Assembly: GCF_030272615.1 (NCBI RefSeq)
Contig: NC_081415.1
Coordinates: forward strand, 379,097,392 to 379,161,391
Reading direction: 5' to 3'
Length of the DNA: 64,000 nt
Source of the DNA: Cryptomeria japonica
Lineage: Eukaryota; Streptophyta; Pinopsida; Cupressales; Cupressaceae
Positions 48,673-58,182 of the stretch are shown here, one piece after another (position 1 is the first letter of the stretch; every line of letters begins with the position of its first letter). The position numbers and the translations under genes were made by a program. The notes under the pieces were generated by a model, which was not told the origin of the DNA, searched no databases, and saw only the letters and a program-made list of their open reading frames with translations.

Positions 48673-49714
48673 CTAATCCATTGTTTTGAAAATTATTTCT
48701 TTACTTTCTTCAACCTTTTCTTTACCTTTCAAACTGGGTCCTTTGTTATTTGTCGGTGATGCCTTACTTCTACAAAATTTTGCAATATGTCCAATCTTGT
48801 TACAAGCATAACAAGTCACATTGTTTTTCTGAATAGCTTTTCCATATCCTATGCCAGTATGTGTTCTGCATTGATTAGATAGGTGTCCAAATCTTCCACA
48901 AACATAACATCTTACATTCATTTTGCAGTTTTCTGAATTATGCCCAACTTTGTTGCATTTAGAACATTGACCAGTGGGTGCATTGGTGTTCTGATAGTTT
49001 ATAGATCTACACTGATGTTCTCTATGACCATACTTGTTACAGTTAAAGTATTTTCCATTAAATTTGTAGGCATTAGGTTGTCTTACCAGTTTGTTGTGAT
49101 CATGATTGTTTGCAGTACCGGAGCTTTCACCAACTTCAAAGCCAAGGCCATTAGTATCTCCATTAGGTTTCTGATTTTTCAACATGTCATCAAGTTCTTC
49201 TGAACTTTTCTTGAATTTCTCCTTGTGTTGATTTGCAGTAGCCAACTCATTTTGTAAGACATCTTTCTATCTCATGAGTTCAGTTTTATCATGCTCCAAG
49301 TGAATTATATATGTCTTCAACATATCATTTTCATGACTGAATCTTAGATTTTCATTTCTAGCATCATTGATTCTCCTACCCAAGTCATCTTCATTCTTCT
49401 TTCGGTCTTCAATGTCTTTACAAAACCTCATAGTTATATCTTGCATCTCATTCCTCAAGGCCATATTATCCTGCTTCATCTTGCTTACAAGATCATTAAG
49501 AGTTTCTTTTTCATCATCATCACTCTGTATCTTCTCATGAAGTTCTATTCTTTTGTTCCTAGCAATAGTGAGTTTTTCTTGAAGTCCTTGAATGATTTCC
49601 TATGTAGCCTTCAGATCATCTTCAAGTTTTATATTCTTCAATTTTTTTGCATCATAATCTGCAAGAGTTGTTTCCAACTACTTGCTCAAGCTTTCCATCT
49701 GTACCGGTGTCAGA
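48673..49714 (-). pseudogene. gag: Gag-like protein of I with coiled coil and four zinc knuckles
   Basis: N-terminal coiled coil (about 49714-49267) with heptads such as LRFSHENDMLKTYIIHLEHD, then a single stop (near 49265), then an open 190-codon part with four zinc knuckles: FNCNKYGHREHQC lacking its first Cys (Tyr in its place), CSKCNKVGHNSENC, CYVCGRFGHLSNQC and CYACNKIGHIAKFC. Spacing and order match gag of C1. A Lys/Glu-rich tail follows. As in C1, the typical Copia capsid core is not recognisable. Gag probably binds and packages the element RNA. Confidence 0.8.
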
Positions 49715-49734
49715 ATCTTCCTCAAGCTATTAGG
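49715..49734 (-). promoter_or_regulatory. Conserved leader box of I
   Basis: CCTAATAGCTTGAGGAAGAT in element orientation, 21 nt after the primer site, matching G and C1 in CTTGAGGAAGAT. Confidence 0.7.
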
Positions 49735-49755
49735 ATTTTGAAAATAGAAGACCAG

Positions 49756-49767
49756 GCTCTGATACTA
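49756..49767 (-). promoter_or_regulatory. Primer binding site of I
   Basis: TAGTATCAGAGC in element orientation; one G to A change from the intact tRNA-Met site of G. Two bases from the LTR. Confidence 0.88.
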
Positions 49768-49769
49768 AT

Positions 49770-50546
49770 TGTTAGGATTCCCAAAGATACTGAGAAGGGG
49801 GGGTGAATCAGTATCTAACCGGTTAATGGATTTTCTAAACTTATTAAATGAATTTCATGCCAAAACAGTGTACCGGTAAACCATAAATAATGCAGTAAAT
49901 AAGATTAGTAAACACAACATAGAAAGAACACCATAACACAATATTTTTAACGAGGAAACCTGGTGTGGGAAAAACCTCGGTGGTATTTGTGACCCACAAT
50001 ATTCGCTCATTGTCTAATAAGTGAATATTACTGATACAATAGGGGCCTGCACATGCAGGAAGGCCAACTGCATAAAGCTCACTGCTTAAATACAAAAAGG
50101 GAAGTCTCACTGACTTACAAAAGTGGATTATGTAAATCCAATTTCATGTACTACTTTGGTTCAACATCTTAAATGCCAGGTTCAGTACCGGTTTAAGCTC
50201 ATACAACTTCCCAAACCCTATTCCAAGGTTTGCCTTAATATTCGCATTTTCCTATTACATTCCTTCCATATATTTCACACCTTACAAATGATTTACAAGA
50301 TCTCATACTTATATGAGTCCTAATACAATTCGCCTTGTCGGCTTATAAAAAGATTTTATAATTAAATACAAAATACAATAAACAAAATCCTATCAGCCAT
50401 GGTGTTGGTAAACATCTTTGTCGTTGCCGCTGCCAGTGTCTATGCCTCTGTCAGTGTCTATTGGTTCCATAGGATTGTAAGGTTTCCATCAATGACAATA
50501 CCTTCAATCATCTACAATTTCTCATTGGCGTGCGCATTTTTGAACA
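49770..50546 (-). repeat. 5' LTR of I
   Basis: 777 bp on the plus strand from TGTTAGGATTCC to ATTTTTGAACA. Hairpin at 49785-49816, same stem as the 3' LTR. Confidence 0.93.
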
Positions 50547-50551
50547 ATGAA

Positions 50552-52480
50552 GGCATTTTTATTGGTTATTCTAATGAAAGCAAAGCATATAGATGTTATA
50601 ACAAGAGATTGCAGAGAATTGTGGATAGTGCTAATGTCAAAGTAGATGAGCTAAACATAAGTCAAATTAGAGTTTATGGGAAGGAACCGACAGTGGAAAT
50701 TATTATATTTGAACTGATAGCACCTTTACCAGAATAGAGTGTTGAACTAGTTACTCTGACAGTATCAAAGAATTCTACAGTAACTGAAGAACAGGGAAGA
50801 GGAACAAAAAGTCAAAAGACTCCTAGGTATGTGAGATTGAATAATTCATAAGATCAAATCATTGGGGATAAGAGCAATGGAGTGATGACAAGAAATAGAC
50901 TGGTAACTAATAAGGTATTTTTAATTTCACAAGTTGAACCGATATCAGTAATTGAGGCATGTAAAGATGAATATTGGTTGAAAGCTATGGAAGAAGAATT
51001 AGATCAGATTGAGAAAAATAACACATGGACCTTGGTTCCCCGGCCTAAAAATAAAAATGTTATTGGAACTAAATGGGTTTTTAGGAATAAATTGAATGAG
51101 GATGGTCAAGTTATAAGGAATAAGGCTAGATTGGTTTGTAAAGGATACTCTCAGAAGGAAGGAATTGATTATGGAGAGAGTTTTGCACCTGTAGCTAGGA
51201 TTGAAGTTGTAAGATTATTTCTTTCCTATGCGGCTTATAAAAACTACAAGGTTTATTAGACGGATGTTAAATGTGCATTTTTGAATGGGTTTCTTGATGA
51301 GGAAGTTTATATTGAGCAACTTGGTGGTTTTTCACTATAAGATGATACAAATATGGTTTGCAGATTAAGGAAAGCTTTATATGGATTAAAACAAGCACCT
51401 AGAGCTTGGTATGCAAGGTTGGATAAATATCTTTTGAAGCTTGGTTTTACTAAGGGAAGTGATGACAATAATTTATATTATAAGATCATTGATGATGATA
51501 TATTGATTATTGAAGTATTTGTTGATGACATTATTTTTGGAGGTGAAGATAAGTTATGCATAGAATTTTCTAAGAATATGGAGAAAGAATTTGAGATGTC
51601 TATGATTGGTGAGATCAAATTTTTCTTAGGTTTGCAGATTACTCAGACTAACAAATTTATTTTTATCTTTCAAGCTAAATATGCTAAGGAATTGTTGAAG
51701 AAATTTGGTATGGGAGATTCTAAACCGGTAAGTACTCCTATGGTTACAAGTGAGAAATTGACAAGAAAAGATGTTTATGCACCGGTAAATCCTACAAGAT
51801 ACAAATCTATGATTGGAGGTCTGCTTTATTTGACTCAGATTAGGCCTGACATTATGAATTTTATTTGTATTGTTTCAAGATTTCAGAGTGATCCTAGAGA
51901 AAATTATGAGATTGTGGTGAAAAGGATTTTTAGATACTTGCAAGGTACATCAAAATATGGCTTGTGGTGCCCTAAGGATGATAAATTTACTTTATGTTCA
52001 TATCCAGATGCTGATTGGGCTAGAGATGTTGATGACCAGAAAAGTACTTCTCGTGGATCTTTCTTTCTTGGAAAGAAGTTGGTTTCATGGATCGGCAATA
52101 AACAGTCATGTACTTCTTTATCTACTACTAAATCTGAGTATGTTGTTGTTGCTACTAACTGTACACAAGTTTTATGGATGAAGCAAATGTTGAAGGATAT
52201 AAAGGTGGATTGTGATGCACCGGTAGTTATTCACTGTGATAACTCTACTTCTATTGATATATCAAAGAATCCATTATTTCATTCTAAAACAAAGCACATA
52301 TCTATCAAGTATAACTTTTTGAAGGAAAAAGTGGAAGAAAATGAAGTTAGACTAGTTTATGTGAACACTAAAGAGTAGATTGTAGATATTTTCACTAAAC
52401 CTTTGCCTAAGGAATCATTTGAGTACCAAAGAGATAGATTGGGAGTTTTTGCCCCTTTGTTAGAGACCTTATTGATGTAG
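50552..52480 (+). pseudogene. pol: Copia integrase end, reverse transcriptase and RNase H of G
   Basis: Continues the integrase C-terminus in phase after removal of I (GIFIGYSNESKAYRCYNKR). Reverse transcriptase starts near 50945 and includes [53 protein letters not shown] and FVDDIIFGGE, the YVDD-type catalytic box with Phe for Tyr. It is followed by STPMVTS and YKSMIGGLLYLTQ. RNase H includes DADWARDVDDQKST, LSTTKSEYVV, HCDNSTSIDISKNP and VDIFTKPLPKESF, and the frame ends at TAG 52480. Stops at 51257 and 52376, plus one near 51340, are the main breaks. This is the most complete pol of the window, but it is not functional. Confidence 0.95.
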
Positions 52481-52822
52481 TTTGGCATTAGTCTGACATT
52501 CATTATCAGAGATACTATTCATTTTGGCACTGATGTGGGATGCTACTTCTTAGGGGGAGTAGTCATCTTTGTGATTCAGTGGTTTATGATCTTGCTTTGA
52601 TATTTTTGTCAAATTTCTAGCATTGATGTCAAAGGAGAAGAGATGTTGATGTGAAAAAGAAAAATCATTGGGGGAGAAATATGAATAAGAAAAGTAAAAG
52701 GGAGAGATATTGACATTCAGAGTTATATGTGGGAGATTTTTGGCTGTCTTTCATCGGGGGAGACTTGTTTGGCATTTCTTGGTACTTAGATGTTTTTCAC
52801 ATCTAGTGTTGCCATCAATGCC
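52481..52822 (+). other. 3' untranslated region of G
   Basis: Non-coding sequence between the RNase H stop and the polypurine tract. It contains several purine-rich runs (TTAGGGGGAG near 52551, ATTGGGGGAG near 52668, ATCGGGGGAG near 52754) similar to polypurine tracts. Confidence 0.6.
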
Positions 52823-52834
52823 AAAGGGGGATAT
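52823..52834 (+). promoter_or_regulatory. Polypurine tract of G
   Basis: AAAGGGGGATAT directly before the 3' LTR start at 52835. Confidence 0.8.
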
Positions 52835-53301
52835 TTTTGGCCATTTGGTGGAATTGATTATGTGTTGCATTGATGTTTTGTCATTGATGCCAACACTAGT
52901 TGTTTGGATGCTTTATTGACACCCTTTTGGTTCCGGTGGGTTGAGTGGTTTCTGGTTGATTTGGATTCGACATGATCCGGTAGCCTCCAGTATAGTTTGG
53001 TGATGGAATTGGCTTGTTCATGATACTTGTGCTCATATTTGGTCAGTTGGTTTTGGTCTGGTCTTCTTGCTTAGAAGCTTGGCTTCTGGTTCTGGCGAGG
53101 GTTTCACCGACAGAGCTTTTGATGAAGATCTTTGATGAATTGCATAAGTGGTGCTGGTGCAACTTCTGGTAAAGTTCCAGGATGTTGTTGGTGATCATGT
53201 TCGAGACTTGGTGGATGGAGATCATTTCTATAGCATGTGGACCTATACTAGGTCCCGGTTGATCTAGGTTATGGACTGACTTTAACGTAACGTGTGGATT
53301 G
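52835..53301 (+). repeat. 3' LTR of G, first part
   Basis: Matches the beginning of the 5' LTR (40230 onwards) and ends with GATTG at 53297-53301, the left duplication of H. It resumes at 58306. Total without H is 1206 bp against 1219 bp for the 5' LTR. Confidence 0.9.
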
Positions 53302-54317
53302 TATTGGGTCTCAAATCAACAGATTGGATAGGTTCTAAGGAAATGCCAACTCCTATGATCAAACCCTCCAATTGACTTGGCCAACATATAGAGTGAACCT
53401 ATTTGGTTGCTAACTCTCTCACTTTAGGCTCTGCAGGACCTAGGCGGGTATACCTATTCACTAAATGTCTCCAATTACCAATGCTTTTTATAGCAGATTT
53501 ATTATCCTAATCTGATATATCCTGATCTTGAAATGGCATGAGTTCCTTGAATGGAGATATAGCAGATGAGTTCAAGATTGTTGTTTGTAATAACTGTTTG
53601 CTTTATGTTTCTTAATTACTTCTATTGCTTATCAAAATAATCAATTATGAATGAAATGATGAGTGCAACTTGTAATTTAGCCAGTGCCTTCTTCGCTGTT
53701 TGGGTTACAGAGTCATTACACTTTTCTTTAGGACTTATGGTGCGAACCTATGAGACCGTTTTTTAATTCATCCCTTTATGAACTTGTCAGTTATTATTTC
53801 TTTTGGAACCAAATGAATGCTTATATCATATGCTGATTGAGTGAATTTAACCCTACCCTTAAGGGACCAGTCAATTAAGCTTTGCAAGGAACAATCACAA
53901 TCCGCAAGCAAAACTTTCGTTGCAACATTATAATATAAAACATAGATCTGATCTTAAGAACATGAATAACCTTATCTTATCAGACAATATCACAGACGAT
54001 TGCCAAAAGAAAATGAAATGATCCACAACACATATGCAGAGAAATAGCTGATCAAAATTTGTATTCCATTATAGTTTGTATACAGAAGACTTACAGGCTG
54101 TCATCTATCGCTATCTTCATCTTATCTAATCACTATCGCCTCACATTACAAAAATCATTCTCATATATATATGAGGATGAAGGCCTTTCATGAAGAGACA
54201 CGACCTTTCAAAATATTAATCGTTAATTTGAGTATTTCTAAACTTAAGCAAAAAGAGATTTAGGAGTCCCAAATGATGAATGTAATCATTGTCTTTGAAG
54301 GTTTTGATTCGAGGAGT
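53302..54317 (-). other. 3' flank of the H ORFs
   Basis: About 1 kb downstream of the stop of the second ORF with no ORF of interest. TCAACAGATTGG at 53316-53327 also occurs across the right edge of H (58296-58307). Confidence 0.5.
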
Positions 54318-55400
54318 CTATTTCTTCAATTCATCCCCCAACGACAGATACTTGAATATTATCTGGTTGACAGTAGGGGCCATATCCTTACTTCGATCTA
54401 TCTCTGACAAGGCCCAATCTTTAACGCTGGTGAGCTCTTTTCGCAAATCCTCCAGGGATATCACTTCTCCTTCTTTGTAAACGGAGGGCATTCCAATAGG
54501 TTTCTCATCATCCAATTCCTTCAAGTCTCTCCTCAGCGTATCCTCAAGTTTGACATGATTCTCCATATACGCAGTCCCCTCAGCTTTTTCCTCTGGCGTC
54601 AAGGCATCGACATTATTCAGTACTTCATGCAATCGTGCTTTTAACCTCTCATGCTCTATTAACACTTTTATCGTTCCATTATATACTTTCCAATATGGTT
54701 CAACCTGCAAGAGCATGGTGTTAAACCGATGTCCTATGATGTCATTGACCAGTCTGTCCATCCTTTGTTCGATACCTTCTGCGCGTTTATTGGCCTTCTC
54801 TACTTGATACTTCCAGTACAGAGCATCAAAGACATCGTCCAAGCTACGTCCCGCGGGGTATGAGGTGTATTCGCTGATAGGAGTCCCTGTTTCTAGTTGC
54901 AATACTTTTGCCTGCAACTTTTGATTCTCCTCTTTAGATTTTTCATATAACCCCTTATATGTGATGTTCTCTCTGACCAAAAACTCTGTCTGGTCCAGGT
55001 TCAATTTGGCAACATCCAAGTTGAGTTTTGCAGTGACCCTAGGGTCAGTTTTTCCAACCTGATGAACCATGAGGTGCCCAAAGGTTTCTTCAATGTCCAC
55101 AATGATAGGCCTCTTCCCCTTTGGATATAATGCCCATTGTAGGAGAGCTTTCTTGTCTGGATCATATCCAGAGCCTAAGAACAATTTTTCTATCTCCTGA
55201 GGCATCACCTGTTGATTCAAATCTTGCTTCTTCAGGAAGCCATCAAATAAAAGTGTTGAGTTTATATCCCAACCAGAGAAGATGATTACACCGGCCTCTT
55301 TTAGTAGTTTCCTCCCTTTCTCAGGAGTCATATCTTTCATGAGGTCATCAATCTCATCTTGCAATCTCTTCATCTGTTCCTCCTCTGGTCTTCCAGCCAT
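54318..55400 (-). CDS. H ORF2, 360-residue coiled-coil protein of unknown function
   Basis: Intact frame starting ATG 55400 in a good context (A at -3, G at +4), MAGRPEEEQM. It lies in the same frame as H ORF1: the upstream stop TGA (55406-55404) and one AGC codon are all that separate them. The protein is charged, with helical heptad-rich stretches (about residues 150-170 SKEENQKLQAKVLQLE, 195-215 and 250-265). An N-terminal block, about residues 40-120, contains LFLGSGYDPDKKALLQWALY. No known catalytic motif, signal peptide or membrane segment was seen. It may be made by UGA readthrough as a C-terminal extension of ORF1, by reinitiation, or be the other half of one gene split by a recent nonsense mutation. 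The length of the open frame argues for recent selection or recent insertion. Confidence 0.75.
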   Translation of the reverse strand: MAGRPEEEQMKRLQDEIDDLMKDMTPEKGRKLLKEAGVIIFSGWDINSTLLFDGFLKKQDLNQQVMPQEIEKLFLGSGYDPDKKALLQWALYPKGKRPIIVDIEETFGHLMVHQVGKTDPRVTAKLNLDVAKLNLDQTEFLVRENITYKGLYEKSKEENQKLQAKVLQLETGTPISEYTSYPAGRSLDDVFDALYWKYQVEKANKRAEGIEQRMDRLVNDIIGHRFNTMLLQVEPYWKVYNGTIKVLIEHERLKARLHEVLNNVDALTPEEKAEGTAYMENHVKLEDTLRRDLKELDDEKPIGMPSVYKEGEVISLEDLRKELTSVKDWALSEIDRSKDMAPTVNQIIFKYLSLGDELKK

Positions 55401-55403
55401 GCT

Positions 55404-57365
55404 TCATTTTACATGAGCTCCTTTGTATTGGTACAAAAATGAGAGGAACTCCCTAGAAGAAGCGAATCCATCATCAGCAACGAAATCTTCATGCTCAGTC
55501 ATTCTTATATCAACAACATCCTTGATGTTAATTTCACCAGTGTCCATATTCATCTCTGCTTCGAAACCAGGAGGATAACCTTCTCTAGGAGAATCAGGGG
55601 GGATACTATTGGCGGTCGACTTTGGTGACATGTGAGCTAGGGGCTGACTGTCCTTCTCAGTATTAATGAAATGAAGGAATTGCGAAGGCACTCTATGCAT
55701 GATTTCTGCTTCATGTTGGAGTAGCCTTTTAGCCACTTCCAGAGGATCTTGGAGATTTCCAATTAGGTCTCCATCTATCATTCCCCTTGCCCTTTTCCAT
55801 TTGTAGGCTTCCCAAACTAACTCACTCTTTTCTCTCAAAGCTTTGGCCTCCTCTCTTTCAAGGTTCTTAATTAGGTCATCTAGCATTTTGGCCACATGTA
55901 TTCCAGCTTTGAGTTTTTGTGATACTCTGGCAGCTCTTATATATCCTTCAGGGTCGAAGTTCTCTCTAGGTTCACCCAGAGTCATGCCATAGTAGTCTAA
56001 CTTTTTCTGCAGTAAATGATAACTTTTTGAACTTTTGACAATGAAATCAGAGAAAACCAATAAACCTGGAACAATAGATTGTTTACCGAAATCAGTTAAG
56101 TGTTTAGCACTGGCAATAGACAATTGTCTTATAATCTCCAAGCTAGCCACCCTGCTTGGCACCGTAATCGGAAGCATGTGGGGTTGCCCTTCATATCCAA
56201 ATACCCTTATTTCTGTGTGATTATCATGGCAATACCAATCACCCCAATTATGATCAATCTGTGATTCTGGAGAGAAGTCCTTTGGTCTGAGGAATCTTTT
56301 GATTTTAGGAGACAAAGTGTAATCCCTGTGTTGCCCAAAAGCTGCACTAAGAGGTTTCACAAAGTATTCTTGAAAGTGCCAGTACTGGTTGTTCATGAAC
56401 CTCTGGTCCCATGCAGATACCCATAACTGAACTGGCTTCTTCAAACCATTTTTATCATAGGATCGAATGCAGAAATCATCTGACCAGAAACTAATCTCTT
56501 GTCCACAATAAAGAATGATATGCATTAACAAGGAATACAATGAAAAATGAACATTCACAAGGTCCCCTTTCAACTTTTCCAATCCATGATTTAAAGCATC
56601 TGCAATATAAGTGGCAAAATCAAATGACCTAGGGTCTTTTGACTGTAAATCAGCACATAGAACCATAACCCCAATATCCATGAGTGGATGAGCCTCTAGG
56701 CCTAATACTTGAGCTGCAGCATAGTAGGTATATTTAAAATAAGGATGAAAATGGTTGACATCAAACGACACCTTGTCATCTTTGTTGAACGGAACAAATG
56801 ACCCACCCACTTTTGGCCTGTGAATAGGTAGTCTCCAAGTTCTATAGATATTTTCCAAACTAAATAATTCTTGTGAAAGTTTCTTCATATCGATACTCTC
56901 CTCCACCTCCCAGTCCAAATCAAACACCATATCATTAGTCTGTTTGTTAATTACTACTAATGTATTCCCTCTGTAATCACATATGGTTTTGGTTCTTGGA
57001 TTGTAGCAATCTACCAGAGCTTTCATCAATTCTACATCTACAAACACATTTGGGACTACCAATTTGCCTAAGTTCTTCTTCCATAGATTACTTATGGGTT
57101 CAGGAGCATCCCTTCTTTTGTAGCTAAACAAAAACAACTCATGTCCTCTGATTTCAGTCCAAATGTCTCCTAGATTTTCGAATCTATCCTCTAATCCTTC
57201 TTCCTCACTTTTGATCTTTTTGGACCTTACACTAGATGAGGGACACTGGTCTAACAGATCCTGAGTCAGAGCTCTCCCTTCTTTCTTTTGTCTCTTGGGC
57301 TTCTCTTCAGGGTTCAGCTCTTTTCCTTTCCTACTCTTTTTAGAAGAAGAAGACGAAGGCTCCAT
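55404..57365 (-). CDS. H ORF1, 653-residue nuclear-type protein with plant-transposon-like domain
   Basis: Intact frame from ATG 57365 (in-frame stop TAA two codons upstream; A at -3 and G at +4) to TGA 55404. Residues 7-32 are Ser-rich then basic (KKSRKGKE, KPKRQKKEG), like nuclear localisation signals. Residues ~95-290 form a globular-looking region with NTLVVI, FKYTYYAAAQVLGLEAHP and DALNHGLEKLKGDL, then FSLYSLLMHIILYCGQE. The spacing of DALNHGLEKLKGD and the hydrophobic stretch parallels NLKKIKGDKK plus FRFGNILVCLMLY in ORF2 of element I. Residues ~300-400 are rich in Trp/Tyr/Phe (SAWDQRF, WGDWYCHDNHTE). The last ~200 residues are helical and charged. It resembles plant transposon-associated proteins (PF20167-like) in my judgement; function unknown. 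The clean frame amid dead elements is notable. Confidence 0.8.
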   Translation of the reverse strand: MEPSSSSSKKSRKGKELNPEEKPKRQKKEGRALTQDLLDQCPSSSVRSKKIKSEEEGLEDRFENLGDIWTEIRGHELFLFSYKRRDAPEPISNLWKKNLGKLVVPNVFVDVELMKALVDCYNPRTKTICDYRGNTLVVINKQTNDMVFDLDWEVEESIDMKKLSQELFSLENIYRTWRLPIHRPKVGGSFVPFNKDDKVSFDVNHFHPYFKYTYYAAAQVLGLEAHPLMDIGVMVLCADLQSKDPRSFDFATYIADALNHGLEKLKGDLVNVHFSLYSLLMHIILYCGQEISFWSDDFCIRSYDKNGLKKPVQLWVSAWDQRFMNNQYWHFQEYFVKPLSAAFGQHRDYTLSPKIKRFLRPKDFSPESQIDHNWGDWYCHDNHTEIRVFGYEGQPHMLPITVPSRVASLEIIRQLSIASAKHLTDFGKQSIVPGLLVFSDFIVKSSKSYHLLQKKLDYYGMTLGEPRENFDPEGYIRAARVSQKLKAGIHVAKMLDDLIKNLEREEAKALREKSELVWEAYKWKRARGMIDGDLIGNLQDPLEVAKRLLQHEAEIMHRVPSQFLHFINTEKDSQPLAHMSPKSTANSIPPDSPREGYPPGFEAEMNMDTGEINIKDVVDIRMTEHEDFVADDGFASSREFLSFLYQYKGAHVK

Positions 57366-57663
57366 GATTTAAGCAAATACGAGAGACAACACTTACTTGG
57401 AGGAATGCTCGGCTCTTCTGGTTATCGTTCGCAAGTTTCCGCAGGTTCTTCGCGATTTTCAGTCTTTTAGTATCGATCTGGCTCTTATGAAAATTCAATC
57501 AGTTCAACTGTAATCATATGGGCAACTTGTGCACAATTAATGTTTTGCGTCTACAACGGCTACTCAAGTGTTTAAACTTAATTGCAGATGTGACATTCTT
57601 CAATTGGGCCTTTAACTCTTTCGCGGGAAGTACAGTTCACTCAAAGTGATCATATTTCAAGTT

Positions 57664-58182
57664 ATCGATGAAACCCTTGTCTTCGGCGGAGTGTTTAAAT
57701 CTTTCATCGAAAGCCCATTTTCTTCGATACTATTGTTTCGGTGAATAGCCCATGTCGAGAAGCCACTTTCAAGACTCATCGAAACCATTCTTTCATCGAT
57801 AGACCTCCTTTTCGATAAGTCACTCGCAAGTTTCATCGAAATCATTCTTTCGATGAGTTTCTTTCTTCGGTGAGGGCCCATGTATGTTCATCGACATTCC
57901 TTTTTCATCAACAGCCTCCTTTGTCGATGAAACATCTTTGCTTTTGTTCGACGTTATGTCATCAATGAAAACTTGTATTTCGATGAATGCTTTATGAGTC
58001 TCTTCGGTAATGATATTCCCTCGAAATCACTTTTTGCCTTTTTGCCTTTTGTTTTCACCTTTTCGATGAAACTTAGAGTATCGATGAGTGATTTTCTACA
58101 TTCATCGAAAGTAACTTTTTGCCGAAAATACCTTTGCTTAGTGCTCTACATACCTCGTTTCGATGAAAATATTCTTTCGATG
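57664..58182. repeat. Array of TCGATGA motifs upstream of the H ORFs
   Basis: Fourteen exact copies of TCGATGA, in either orientation, lie in about 520 bases (first near 57664, last near 58176). Most are part of TTTCGATGAAA or TTTCATCGAAA. Further near copies (TTCGGTGA, TCAATGAAA, TTCGATA) fill the gaps. The array lies between the element edge and the ORF1 start, where a promoter would be. Such dense short repeats could be protein-binding sites. Confidence 0.85.

Larger units (their letters stand above)
43809..50546 (-). mobile_element. Complete non-autonomous Copia-type element I
   Basis: 6738 bp with perfect 5-bp duplications ATGAA (43804-43808 and 50547-50551) inside the integrase of G. 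Its LTRs are 776 and 777 bp. It encodes a zinc-knuckle gag and a long ORF2, and no pol. The plan is that of C1. LTR terminal bases, primer-site type, polypurine tract and leader box match those of G, so G-type proteins could mobilise it. The first ~285 LTR bases differ at about 18 positions by eye, so I is younger than C1. Confidence 0.93.

Noticed and set aside
45069-49479. A cluster of host genes (308, 323, 190 and 174-codon frames)
   Set aside because: All lie between two matching LTRs with a perfect TSD, have related copies in C1, and sit inside the integrase of another element. They belong to retroelement I.
55404-55406. UGA as a selenocysteine codon between the H ORFs
   Set aside because: Land plants lack selenocysteine insertion machinery, and the next codons lack any selenoprotein motif. 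Readthrough, reinitiation or mutation are the options kept.
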